Assembly (NCBI GenBank): GCA_030597965.1
Contig: JAUVQU010000002.1
Location: 1 to 35,857 of the forward strand
Length of the DNA: 35,857 nucleotides
Reading direction: 5' to 3'
From: Cellvibrionaceae bacterium
Lineage (GTDB): Bacteria; Pseudomonadota; Gammaproteobacteria; Pseudomonadales; Cellvibrionaceae
Below the pieces are notes generated by a model. It was not told the DNA's origin. It made no database searches and was given only the letters and a program-made list of their open reading frames with translations. Position numbers and translations under genes: made by a program. Of the stretch, positions 21,404 through 29,085 are shown piece after piece (within the stretch, counting starts at the first letter, position 1; every line of letters starts with the position of its first letter).

Positions 21404-21432
21404 TTGCACTAATCCCTTAAAATCTATAAAAT
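21404..21432 (+). promoter_or_regulatory. Predicted rpmH operon promoter
   Basis: TTGCAC (21404-21409) and TAAAAT (21427-21432) are separated by 17 bp and lie about 75 bp upstream of rpmH. The same stretch can fold: AAAGAGGC (21389-21396) pairs with GCCTCTTT (21436-21443), with GGATT/AATCC inside and six T residues after. It could act as an attenuator if transcription began further upstream. Confidence 0.5.
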
Positions 21433-21505
21433 TCGGCCTCTTTTTTGCGCACCCTCATTATTGTGAATGGTGCAAATATATATTTTAATTCGGCAGGTTA
21501 GTCCA

Positions 21506-21640
21506 ATGAAAAGAACATTTCAGCCAAGTACTCTAAAACGTGCTCGTACCCACGGCTTCCGTGCCCGTATGGCAACCAAAGGCGGCCGTAGGATCCTAGC
21601 TCGTCGTCGCACTAAAGGTCGTAAAGAGCTATCAGCATAA
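21506..21640 (+). CDS. rpmH: 50S ribosomal protein L34
   Basis: Small basic ribosomal protein of 44 residues, the standard length. It begins [18 protein letters not shown] and continues with [17 protein letters not shown], which is diagnostic for L34. It is the first gene of the rpmH-rnpA-yidD-yidC run. The stop codon lies in the loop of a stem-loop formed by the last codons and the bases just after them. Confidence 0.98.
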   Translation: MKRTFQPSTLKRARTHGFRARMATKGGRRILARRRTKGRKELSA

Positions 21641-21674
21641 GCTGATAGTTATTGGCTTACTATTAAAGTAAGCC
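21629..21674 (+). promoter_or_regulatory. Two tandem stem-loops between rpmH and rnpA
   Basis: CTATCAGC/GCTGATAG (21629-21648) has its 4-nt loop, ATAA, made from the rpmH stop codon. GGCTTACT/AGTAAGCC (21654-21674) has a 5-nt loop. Neither has a U-tract. They may stabilise or process the rpmH mRNA, letting L34 be made in excess over RnpA, rather than end transcription. Confidence 0.55.
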
Positions 21675-21726
21675 GTTACGTATTTAAACTTGTGCTTTTA
21701 ACTACGTATAAAAAGGTTGTGGCGTT

Positions 21727-22134
21727 TTGAGTGAGTCATTTGGGAAAGATCTCCGCTTACTCAACGCCAACGACTTCAAAGCCGTCTTTGATGACGCGCC
21801 CTTTCGAGCTTCACATCAGCATTTACTCATTCTTGCTAGAACTAACCCTGCTTTAAATGCCCCTGTTTTAAGTGATGACGCAATGTGCCCGCGTATCGGT
21901 CTCGTTATAGCCAAGAAAAACATCCCCCTTGCTGTTCAGCGTAATCGTATTAAACGTATCGCCCGCGAAACCTTTCGTCAGCAGCAAGATAAGCTGTCTG
22001 GGATTGATGCTGTGGTTTTAGCTCGACGCAACCTAGACTCTCTGGATAATGCAGAGCTACACTCATTGTTTAATAAGCAGTGGCAACGCGTGATTAAGAA
22101 AGCCAAGAAAGCACAAGAAATGGCAGCAACATGA
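21727..22134 (+). CDS. rnpA: Ribonuclease P protein component
   Basis: Protein cofactor of RNase P, which trims the 5' ends of precursor tRNAs. The 135 residues carry the conserved RNR region (AVQRNRIKRIARETFR, about 69-84) and a typical N-terminus (KDLRLLNANDFKAVFD). The start is a TTG with AAGG about 11 bases upstream; no ATG is suitable in this frame. A loop near residues 40-52 (NPALNAPVLSDDA) makes it somewhat longer than the E. coli protein (119). It overlaps yidD by four bases (ATGA), so the two are translationally coupled. Confidence 0.96.
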   Translation: MSESFGKDLRLLNANDFKAVFDDAPFRASHQHLLILARTNPALNAPVLSDDAMCPRIGLVIAKKNIPLAVQRNRIKRIARETFRQQQDKLSGIDAVVLARRNLDSLDNAELHSLFNKQWQRVIKKAKKAQEMAAT

Positions 22135-22523
22135 AGCAGGAATCCCAACCAAGGTTTTCAGGCAGGCGCATTGCGATCAAGTTGATCCATATCTACCGCT
22201 ACCTGTTAAGTCCATGGATTGGTAATCAGTGCCGATTTTACCCTACCTGCTCGCACTACACAGAAGAAGCCATAGAAACGCATGGGTTTTTAAAGGGGTG
22301 TTATCTCGGCCTACGTCGACTATTAAAATGTCACCCTTGGCACTCAGGTGGGGTAGACTTAGTCCCCGAAAAGTTAGGCTCCAAAAACAGAGCCAAAGAA
22401 AACATAAACCCTGAAAACAGAGCCCCTCAAAATAGCACCACTATTTCAAAAGAACACTCTGAGAAAGAATGTTCTGAAAAAGCGACACACAATTCACAAT
22501 CACAACACGGCAGTAATTATTAA
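22131..22523 (+). CDS. yidD: Membrane protein insertion efficiency factor YidD
   Basis: Small membrane-associated protein that aids YidC-dependent insertion. Residues 1-81 are the conserved family core: an amphipathic basic N-terminus, LIHIYRYLLSPWIGNQCRFYPTCSHY cut here into its two halves (LIHIYRYLLSPW and CRFYPTCSHY), and CHPWHSGGVDLVP. The three family cysteines are present. The remaining 49 residues (82-130) are a hydrophilic, low-complexity Asn/Glu/Ser/Lys-rich tail, unusual since family members are commonly about 70-85 residues. It overlaps rnpA by four bases and yidC by one (TAATG). Confidence 0.95.
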   Translation: MKQESQPRFSGRRIAIKLIHIYRYLLSPWIGNQCRFYPTCSHYTEEAIETHGFLKGCYLGLRRLLKCHPWHSGGVDLVPEKLGSKNRAKENINPENRAPQNSTTISKEHSEKECSEKATHNSQSQHGSNY

Positions 22524-24226
22524 TGGACTGGCAACGCATACTTCTAATTGGCTCTATTGTTATAGTCTCTATTCTACTAATTGATGAATGGGGTAACTTC
22601 CAGGAAGCAAACCAGCCAGTAGCAACAACTCAACAAACGGCTACATTGGCAACGACAAAGACTGTAGCTAATTCAGTGATCCCTTCTGCTGTAGAGCAAA
22701 TATCTGCTGATAGCGATCTTCCTCCAGTACACAATGACGCTGAAGAAGAAGAGACAACCAATGACTTTGTTACTTCATCTACCAGTCAATTGGTCAGTAT
22801 CACCAGCGACAAGCTAACCCTGCTGATCGATACCTACGGTGGTGATATTGTTAAGGTTTCTCTTAACGACCATTTAGACGAAATCGATAACCCCGATGAG
22901 CCATTTGTATTACTTAACCGCACAGAGCAAACCACCTACATTGCACAGAGTGGTTTAGTCGGCGCAAACGGAACTGACACTGCAGCCGGGCGCCCTATTT
23001 TCTCCAGCGTACAAAACACCTATGAATTATCAGACGGCCAAGACACAGTCAGCGCCGATCTGCAGTTCAAGCAGGGTGACGTGTTAATCACCAAACGCTT
23101 CACACTTACCCGTGGCGACAACCTGGTGAGTATTGAATACATCATCAACAATCGCAGTCAGGACAACTGGCAGGCAAAACTCTACGGCCAAATTAAGCGC
23201 GACAGCCACAACCCAATTGAAACCTCTGGTATGGGTATGAAGCCTTTCTTAGGCGCTGCCATCACCACCGACGATGTAAACTACGAAAAATTTACCTTTG
23301 ATGATTTAGCCGACGATGACCTGACAACCATAGGTGGTTTTAAAACATCTAAAGACGGTGGCTGGGTTGCCATGGTTCAGCACTACTTCTTAAGTGCCTG
23401 GGTACCAAACGCAGAAGACACCAACAACTACAGCCTGCGTAAAGGTAAAGGTGATATCTACCTATTAAGCTTTACCGGCCCGGCGACCAATGTTGCTGCC
23501 AACACCCAAACTACATTAAGTTCTAGTTTTTACGCCGGCCCTAAAGACATTGATCGTCTGGAAGAGATTTCTCAGTACCTTGATCTCACCGTGGATTACG
23601 GTTGGTTGTGGTGGATTGCAAAACCACTGTTCCACTTTATGCAATTTATCTACAGTGTTCTTGGCAGCTGGGGTTGGTCAATTATCGTACTGACTATCTG
23701 TATTAAAGCGGCCTTCTTTAAGCTATCTGCTACCAGTTATCGCTCAATGGCAAACATGCGCAAAGTACAGCCTAAAATGCAGGCTATGAAAGAGCGCTAT
23801 GGTGACAACAAGCAGAAGATGTCTGAAGAGACCATGAAGCTCTACAAGACAGAAAAGATTAATCCGCTCGGCGGCTGTCTGCCAATGCTTGTGCAGATGC
23901 CGGTGTTCATTTCGTTGTACTGGGTATTAATGGAAAGTGTTCAGCTGCGTCACACACCATTTATGGGTTGGATTCACGATTTGTCTGTAATGGATCCGTA
24001 CTATATTTTACCGGTCATTATGGGCATCACCATGTGGGTACAGCAGAAGCTTAACCCAACCCCTCCAGACCCAACACAGGCGAAAGTAATGCAGATGATG
24101 CCTTACTTCTTCACCTTTATGTTTATGTGGTTCCCGGCGGGTCTGGTTTTGTACTGGGTCGTGAACAACATGCTCTCTATTCTTCAGCAATACATTATTA
24201 CCAAGCAGATTGAAGCCGAAGGCTGA
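22523..24226 (+). CDS. yidC: Membrane protein insertase YidC
   Basis: Inner-membrane insertase (Oxa1 family) acting alone or with SecYEG; substrates include the F1Fo c and a subunits encoded further right. The 567 residues begin with a first membrane helix (about 5-21). A variable linker rich in Thr/Ala/Glu and a large periplasmic beta domain (about 90-350) follow. The conserved Oxa1 core spans roughly 370-560, with NPLGGCLPMLVQMPVFISLY and the closing helix ending NNMLSILQQYIITKQ. Length and order agree with gram-negative YidC. Its ATG overlaps the yidD stop, and a strong hairpin terminator lies 20 bp downstream. Confidence 0.98.
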   Translation: MDWQRILLIGSIVIVSILLIDEWGNFQEANQPVATTQQTATLATTKTVANSVIPSAVEQISADSDLPPVHNDAEEEETTNDFVTSSTSQLVSITSDKLTLLIDTYGGDIVKVSLNDHLDEIDNPDEPFVLLNRTEQTTYIAQSGLVGANGTDTAAGRPIFSSVQNTYELSDGQDTVSADLQFKQGDVLITKRFTLTRGDNLVSIEYIINNRSQDNWQAKLYGQIKRDSHNPIETSGMGMKPFLGAAITTDDVNYEKFTFDDLADDDLTTIGGFKTSKDGGWVAMVQHYFLSAWVPNAEDTNNYSLRKGKGDIYLLSFTGPATNVAANTQTTLSSSFYAGPKDIDRLEEISQYLDLTVDYGWLWWIAKPLFHFMQFIYSVLGSWGWSIIVLTICIKAAFFKLSATSYRSMANMRKVQPKMQAMKERYGDNKQKMSEETMKLYKTEKINPLGGCLPMLVQMPVFISLYWVLMESVQLRHTPFMGWIHDLSVMDPYYILPVIMGITMWVQQKLNPTPPDPTQAKVMQMMPYFFTFMFMWFPAGLVLYWVVNNMLSILQQYIITKQIEAEG

Positions 24227-24245
24227 TCTGTTAAGTAACAATATT

Positions 24246-24269
24246 AAGGGAGCTTCGGCTCCCTTTTTT
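24246..24269 (+). terminator. Terminator after yidC
   Basis: AAGGGAGC pairs with GCTCCCTT around a UUCG tetraloop (24254-24257), followed by a run of T to 24269. It is a textbook rho-independent terminator ending the rpmH-yidC transcript. Confidence 0.92.
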
Positions 24270-24293
24270 ATAATTAGAATTTTAAATATAACT

Positions 24294-24378
24294 TTCGCTT
24301 GCAGGGCAAGCTCCTACACTTAAATACACCCCATCGGAGCTCCCTTAAAAGGGCCTACTTTTGGTGCCTGCAAGCGAA
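24294..24378. repeat. REP-doublet-like inverted repeat
   Basis: TTCGCTTGCAGG (24294-24305) and CCTGCAAGCGAA (24367-24378) are perfect 12-bp complements about 61 bp apart. Read on the minus strand, the left copy is GTAGGAGCTTGCCCTGCAAGCGAA, given here only as a short motif split at GTAGGAGCTTGCC and CTGCAAGCGAA. It resembles pseudomonad REP sequences, of which two inverted copies make a REPIN. It sits between the yidC terminator and mnmE. Confidence 0.55.
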
Positions 24379-24424
24379 CAATGTTAAATTAGAGCTACAT
24401 TATTTAAAAATAGACAATTTAATT

Positions 24425-25831
24425 ATGGTTTTAAACACCGACACAATTGCAGCTATCGCAACCCCACCCGGCAAAGGCGGTGTTGGAATTATTCGTGTGT
24501 CCGGTCCAAAAGTTCGCGAGTTATCAGAAAAAATAATTCAAAAAGAATTAAAACCAAGACAAGCGTTCTACGGTGCATTTCACGAGCTGGATGAACAAGA
24601 AAATTTTCAAGTTATCGATCAAGGCATCGCGTTATTTTTTCCTAGCCCAAATTCTTTTACCGGTGAAGACGTACTGGAATTACAAGGCCACGGCGGGCCT
24701 GTAATTCTCGACTGTTTATTACGAACATTAACAAAACTCGGCGTAAGAATTGCACGCCCGGGTGAATTTTCTGAGCGTGCTTTTTTAAATGACAAAATGG
24801 ATTTGGCACAAGCCGAAGCCATTGCTGATCTAATTGAAGCTTCATCGGAACAAGCCGCACGAAACGCGCTGCACTCTTTACAGGGAGTATTTTCCGATCA
24901 AGTACATAGCCTTGTTGAGAAGCTAACCCTCTTAAGAATTTACGTAGAAGCGGCGATAGATTTTCCAGAAGAAGAAATAGATTTTCTCGCCGACGGAAAA
25001 GTTTCTGGCGATTTAGAAAAAATTATCTCGCAATTAAAAACCGTAAAAGGTGAAGCCAAACAAGGCGCCATTATTCGTGAAGGCATGCGTGTAGTCATTG
25101 CCGGAAAACCCAACGCCGGTAAATCAAGTTTACTTAACGCACTCTCCGGAAGAGACAGCGCCATCGTTACCAGCATCGAGGGAACAACCCGCGATGTACT
25201 GCGTGAACATATTCATATCGATGGAATGCCACTGCATATTATCGATACCGCAGGCCTTCGTGAAAGCCCGGACGAAGTAGAGAAAATTGGTATAGAACGC
25301 GCCTGGCAAGAAATACATCAAGCCGATCAAATTCTATTAGTAGTCGACTCCAGCACTACCAACGAAACAGACCCACATAAAATCTGGCCGGAGTTTGTCG
25401 ATAAATTAAATACCGACGATCACCTCACTATTGTTTGGAACAAATGTGATTTATCCAATCACCAAATCGATTCAAACCAAAATAGCAGGCTCTCTCAAAA
25501 CGAACTCTCTAAAAAAGAGTATCCACAAATTGCCCTCTCGGCAAAAGCAGGTACAGGTATCGATGACCTGCGTAACCACTTAAAAACCTGCATGGGTTAC
25601 ACGGGTAATACCGAGGGTGGCTTCACCGCTCGCAGGCGCCACCTGGACGCGATAGACCGAGCAGAACAACTATTACTAACTGGTCAGGCTCAGCTTCTTT
25701 CTATGGGCGCAGGGGAGTTACTGGCAGAAGATTTACGACAAGCTCAAAACACTTTGAGTGAAATCACCGGTGAGTTCACACCAGATGATTTATTAGGAAG
25801 GATTTTTTCTAGTTTTTGTATTGGGAAGTAA
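24425..25831 (+). CDS. mnmE: tRNA modification GTPase MnmE
   Basis: With MnmG it installs the 5-carboxymethylaminomethyl group on wobble uridine 34 of certain tRNAs. I use the ATG at 24425 (468 residues) because [21 protein letters not shown] is the conserved N-terminus; the open frame extends to a TTG at 24299 through the REP-like repeat, which is unlikely to be coding. GTPase motifs are G1 GKPNAGKSS (227-235), G2 TTRD (254-257), G3 DTAG (274-277) and G4 NKCD (339-342). The C-terminal FCIGK with Cys465 is the family hallmark. No good ribosome site is seen. Codon use looks more AT-rich than in yidC. Confidence 0.97.
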   Translation: MVLNTDTIAAIATPPGKGGVGIIRVSGPKVRELSEKIIQKELKPRQAFYGAFHELDEQENFQVIDQGIALFFPSPNSFTGEDVLELQGHGGPVILDCLLRTLTKLGVRIARPGEFSERAFLNDKMDLAQAEAIADLIEASSEQAARNALHSLQGVFSDQVHSLVEKLTLLRIYVEAAIDFPEEEIDFLADGKVSGDLEKIISQLKTVKGEAKQGAIIREGMRVVIAGKPNAGKSSLLNALSGRDSAIVTSIEGTTRDVLREHIHIDGMPLHIIDTAGLRESPDEVEKIGIERAWQEIHQADQILLVVDSSTTNETDPHKIWPEFVDKLNTDDHLTIVWNKCDLSNHQIDSNQNSRLSQNELSKKEYPQIALSAKAGTGIDDLRNHLKTCMGYTGNTEGGFTARRRHLDAIDRAEQLLLTGQAQLLSMGAGELLAEDLRQAQNTLSEITGEFTPDDLLGRIFSSFCIGK

Positions 25832-25905
25832 CACCATAAACAGCCGTAATTGAAGCGAGCCTGACGGGTATCTCAGCCACGAACTAATTTGCCTTGTTAT
25901 AGTCT

Positions 25906-26169
25906 TTACTCATAGTGAGCCCAAAGCCGCAGAATTTTGATTGCTTTTTCTTCTTCTAGTACTTGATATACCAAACGATGCTGGATATTGATTCTGCGAG
26001 AATATGCTCCCGCTAAATCCCCAACTAATTTCTCGTATGGTGGAGGGTTTTGAAAAGGATTACTCTCAATAGTGCGTAACAATTTCTGGGCTTTATCCTT
26101 TAGTCCAGACGACGCCAATTTACGGGCGTCTTTTTGGGCTTGCTTAGTGTAATAGACTTTCCAAGTCAC
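25906..26169 (-). CDS. yoeB: YoeB/Txe-family toxin (mRNA interferase)
   Basis: Predicted ribosome-dependent mRNA endonuclease of the RelE superfamily, Txe/YoeB branch. Taking GTG at 26169 as start gives 87 residues. The expected catalytic positions are present: Glu46 (YEKL), Arg65 (HRLVYQV) and C-terminal His85-Tyr86, like E. coli YoeB Glu46, Arg65, His83 and Tyr84. The SRRINIQHRLVY block is family-typical. One extra Glu follows the terminal Tyr. The GTG overlaps the antitoxin stop (GTGA); a TTG three bases earlier is also possible, and AGGAG serves either. The gene appears intact and probably active. It is convergent with mnmE. Confidence 0.92.
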   Translation of the reverse strand: MTWKVYYTKQAQKDARKLASSGLKDKAQKLLRTIESNPFQNPPPYEKLVGDLAGAYSRRINIQHRLVYQVLEEEKAIKILRLWAHYE

Positions 26170-26408
26170 CAATCAAGCTCCTGATCGCACTCATCAAGCA
26201 CAGCATCCATGCCTTCCCGAATTGATTCGCGCATACCTGGAATTGATAAGAGGTGCAGAGTCTCATTTACGGCATTCCAGTCCTCTTCAGCCAATAGTAC
26301 GGCGTTACCTCTTTTTCCAGTAATAACAATAGGTTGATGACTGGTAGAGGTTTCATCTATCAGTGTGTAGAGCTTGGAACGAGCTTCTGTTGCATTAAGT
26401 GTAGTCAT
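26166..26408 (-). CDS. yefM: YefM/Phd-family antitoxin
   Basis: Predicted antitoxin that binds and neutralises the adjacent YoeB-like toxin and represses its own promoter. The 80 residues show the family N-terminal fold for DNA binding and dimerisation (MTTLNATEARSKLYTLID, then HQPIVITGKRGNAVLLAEEDW) and an acidic C-terminal tail (DAVLDECDQELDW) suited to wrapping the toxin. GGAGG lies 6 bases before the ATG. It precedes and overlaps the toxin gene by four bases, the usual order for type II modules. Upstream is a promoter with two CGTACG palindromes. Confidence 0.94.
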   Translation of the reverse strand: MTTLNATEARSKLYTLIDETSTSHQPIVITGKRGNAVLLAEEDWNAVNETLHLLSIPGMRESIREGMDAVLDECDQELDW

Positions 26409-26428
26409 GGGTCACCTCCGACCCACCA

Positions 26429-26457
26429 AGCGTACGCATCAGCGTACGTTATGTCAA
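26429..26457 (-). promoter_or_regulatory. Promoter and operator of the toxin-antitoxin pair
   Basis: On the minus strand a perfect TTGACA (26457-26452) is followed after 17 bp by TACGCT (26434-26429). Two copies of AGCGTACG (26429-26436 and 26441-26448) put CGTACG palindromes 12 bp apart, inside the spacer and -10. In the E. coli yefM-yoeB operator two palindromes with TGTACA cores are also spaced by 12 bp, so repression by the antitoxin complex is likely. Confidence 0.75.
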
Positions 26458-26458
26458 T

Positions 26459-27195
26459 ATGCTAGTGCTGGGTGACTATAACACCGTAAACAGGGGCTGA
26501 CTTTAGCTGATCCCTGCATGCTTTACCTTGTGAATTAGCATTGTTATTGGGGCTGTTCGTGCCGTTGTGCCCGCAACAGCTCTATCAATCGCGATTGTTT
26601 ATACCAACTCATCCTGCCCTTCTAGATAAATTACGTTATCTAGAAGGGCCCAAAAAATAAAGTTATCCACAGAAAAAACTGCCAAATCCTCTAAAAATCA
26701 CAGACTTCGCAAAGGTTATTAACACTCTTTCACAGGTTTATCCCCTAACCTACTGATTTTCATTGTTTTTAAGGTCTTAAAATCGAAGCTTGTGAATAAC
26801 TATCGTATAAACCATAGAGTCTGTACTGGACAAAAATGTTAATAACCCTGATTTCTAAAAAAAGACGCTTTTATCCACATTTCATACTCAGGTTTTTATC
26901 AACAATTGATCAGGAAATACGCAAAAAATACGGACTTTATAAGTGCTACAACCTATTGATTTATATATTTTTAATATGGTTATCCACTGAAAACAGGCTC
27001 AGTAACTATAACAACAATAATTAACTTATATATATACATACATATATTTATTTACTTATTAATTAATAATATTAAAAAAAGCTTCGTTTATTTTTTGTAC
27101 AACCATCCTCCCACAACATATAATGCTCGCCCTTTTAAATTTGCCTGTATCTGTAATGGGAATAGGCTCAGTAACAGACAGTAGTGAGACATCCT
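26459..27195. other. oriC: Gene-free region with candidate oriC
   Basis: About 740 bp without a credible gene. From 26616 it holds a 14-bp-stem hairpin and DnaA-box-like 9-mers: TTATCCACA at 26663-26671 and 26871-26879, TTATTCACA on the minus strand at 26791-26799, TTATCAACA at 26896-26904 and TTATCCACT at 26980-26988. An extremely AT-rich tract (about 27000-27082) follows that could be the unwinding element. The position next to mnmG matches oriC in enterics and Vibrio. Dam sites (GATC) are few. The segment before 26616 shows only a weak GCTGTT/AACAGC repeat. Confidence 0.7.
26616..26649. repeat. Long perfect hairpin beside the oriC candidate
   Basis: GCCCTTCTAGATAA (26616-26629) and TTATCTAGAAGGGC (26636-26649) form a perfect 14-bp stem around a 6-nt loop. 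Neither strand has a U-tract after it, so it is not a normal terminator. It ends 13 bp before the first DnaA box. Confidence 0.85.
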
Positions 27196-29085
27196 ATGGA
27201 CTACCCTAAACACTATGACGTGATTGTCATTGGTGGTGGACACGCCGGTACAGAAGCCTGCTTGGCTGCTGCGCGCATGGGTTCCCGTACTCTGCTGCTT
27301 ACACACAATATTGAAACGCTGGGTCAGATGTCCTGTAACCCGGCCATTGGTGGTATTGGTAAAAGCCACCTGGTTAAAGAGATTGATGCCCTAGGCGGTG
27401 CTATGGCACTGGCTACCGACAAAGGTGGTATTCAGTTTCGTACGTTGAACGCTCGCAAAGGCCCTGCCGTTCGTGCGACTCGCGCCCAGGCCGATCGCGC
27501 ACTCTACAAAGCAGCAATTCGTAAGATTTTAGAAAATCAACCCAACCTCGATATTTTCCAGCAAGCCGCTGATGACTTGATTGTTGAAGCTGATCAGATC
27601 ACGGGTGTAGTAACTCAGATGGGGCTTAAGTTTTACGCACCAAGTGTGGTGCTGACGGTAGGTACCTTCTTGGGTGGTGTGATCCACATTGGTATGGATA
27701 ATCACTCCGGCGGCCGTGCGGGTGACCCCCCCTCGATTGCCTTGGCGCATCGTTTACGTGAGCTGCCACTACGAGTAGACCGTTTAAAAACCGGCACCCC
27801 TCCCCGTATTGATGCCCGCAGTGTCAATTTTGATGGTCTTGAAGAACAATACGGCGATGAAACAACGCCGGTTATGTCTTACATGGGCAAAGACGAAGAC
27901 CACCCTGAGCAGACGTGCTGCTGGATTACCCACACCAACGAGAAGACTCACGATATTATTCGCGCTGGTCTTGATCGCTCGCCAATGTACACAGGTGTAA
28001 TTGAAGGCGTAGGCCCACGCTATTGCCCATCGATTGAAGATAAGATTAATCGCTTTTCAGATAAGAGCTCGCACCAGATATTTATTGAGCCTGAAGGTTT
28101 AACTACTCACGAGCTTTATCCGAACGGTATTTCCACCAGTTTGCCCTTTGATGTGCAGTTGAATTTTTTGCATTCGATCAAAGGTTTTGAGAAAGCTCAT
28201 ATCACTCGCCCTGGTTACGCGATTGAGTACGATTACTTTAATCCGCAGGATTTGAAATACAGTCTGGAAAACAAGTGCATCGGCGGTTTGTTCTTTGCGG
28301 GGCAGATTAACGGCACCACAGGTTACGAAGAAGCCGGTGCGCAGGGTTTGTTGGCGGGTTTGAACGCGTCGCTGAAAGCGCAGGACAAAGGCGTGTGGTG
28401 CCCGCGTCGCGATGAGGCTTACATTGGTGTCTTGGTGGATGACTTGATCACCATGGGTACCCAGGAGCCTTACCGTATGTTCACCAGTCGCGCGGAATAC
28501 CGTTTGTTGCTACGTGAAGATAACGCCGATTTGCGATTGACCGAAAAAGGCCGCGAGTTAGGTTTGGTGGACGATGCCCGCTGGGGCGCCTTCAGCAAGA
28601 AACGTGAAGCGATAGAGCTGGAAAAACAGCGCTTAAGAGACACTTGGATTCAGGCCGGTAGTGATGAGGCTGAATCTTTGAAGGATCGCCTGAAGTCACC
28701 ACTGAATCGAGAATACAGTTTGCATGATCTGCTTAAGCGCCCGGAATTAACTTACAGTGATATTGCCAACTTCAAGGGTGAAGCGGTGGCCGATAAACAG
28801 GTCGCCGAGCAGGTACAGATTGAGGCTAAGTACGCTGGTTACATTGATCGCCAGCAGGATGAAATTGTGCGCTTGCGTCAACATGAAAACACCCCAATTC
28901 CTGCGGAGTTTGATTACAGCACCGTGGAAGGTCTTTCGAATGAAGTGAAGCAGAAGTTGATCGAAGCTCGACCAGAGACCTTGGCACGGGCATCCAGAAT
29001 TCAGGGTATTACTCCGGCGGCCGTATCGCTGTTGATGGTGTATCTTAAGAAACAAGGTCTATTGCGTAAGGCGGCTGTACACTGA
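27196..29085 (+). CDS. mnmG: tRNA uridine-5-carboxymethylaminomethyl modification enzyme MnmG
   Basis: FAD-binding partner of MnmE (also called GidA). The ATG at 27196 gives 629 residues, the same length as E. coli MnmG; an in-frame GTG at 27184 is less conserved. The dinucleotide motif GGGHAG is at 13-18. Further conserved blocks are the [22 protein letters not shown] region (given as [10 protein letters not shown] and KEIDALGG), [11 protein letters not shown] and [11 protein letters not shown]. The C-terminal helical domain that contacts MnmE and tRNA is complete. Plus-strand composition is clearly G-rich here. It overlaps rsmG by one base (TGATG), starting the mnmG-rsmG-parA-parB run beside the putative origin. 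Confidence 0.98.
   Translation: MDYPKHYDVIVIGGGHAGTEACLAAARMGSRTLLLTHNIETLGQMSCNPAIGGIGKSHLVKEIDALGGAMALATDKGGIQFRTLNARKGPAVRATRAQADRALYKAAIRKILENQPNLDIFQQAADDLIVEADQITGVVTQMGLKFYAPSVVLTVGTFLGGVIHIGMDNHSGGRAGDPPSIALAHRLRELPLRVDRLKTGTPPRIDARSVNFDGLEEQYGDETTPVMSYMGKDEDHPEQTCCWITHTNEKTHDIIRAGLDRSPMYTGVIEGVGPRYCPSIEDKINRFSDKSSHQIFIEPEGLTTHELYPNGISTSLPFDVQLNFLHSIKGFEKAHITRPGYAIEYDYFNPQDLKYSLENKCIGGLFFAGQINGTTGYEEAGAQGLLAGLNASLKAQDKGVWCPRRDEAYIGVLVDDLITMGTQEPYRMFTSRAEYRLLLREDNADLRLTEKGRELGLVDDARWGAFSKKREAIELEKQRLRDTWIQAGSDEAESLKDRLKSPLNREYSLHDLLKRPELTYSDIANFKGEAVADKQVAEQVQIEAKYAGYIDRQQDEIVRLRQHENTPIPAEFDYSTVEGLSNEVKQKLIEARPETLARASRIQGITPAAVSLLMVYLKKQGLLRKAAVH

Larger units (their letters stand above)
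20980..21505. other. dnaA-rpmH intergenic region with DnaA boxes
   Basis: A 526-bp AT-rich divergent gap, the oriC location in Pseudomonas. It holds a perfect DnaA box TTATCCACA at 21190-21198 and TTATCAACA on the minus strand (21320-21328). Weaker boxes are at 21099-21107 and 21354-21362, both on the minus strand. It also has a 13-bp inverted repeat at 21247-21280 and the rpmH promoter. It is either a dnaA regulatory region or a second or ancestral origin. No gene is visible; the small open frames here lack ribosome sites. Confidence 0.6.

Noticed and set aside
24299-24424. N-terminal extension of mnmE from TTG 24299
   Set aside because: Runs through the REP-like inverted repeat and precedes the conserved MnmE N-terminus; the ATG at 24425 fits the family.
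26836-27024. 62-codon frame in the oriC candidate
   Set aside because: Driven by AT-rich sequence, overlaps DnaA boxes, no ribosome site.
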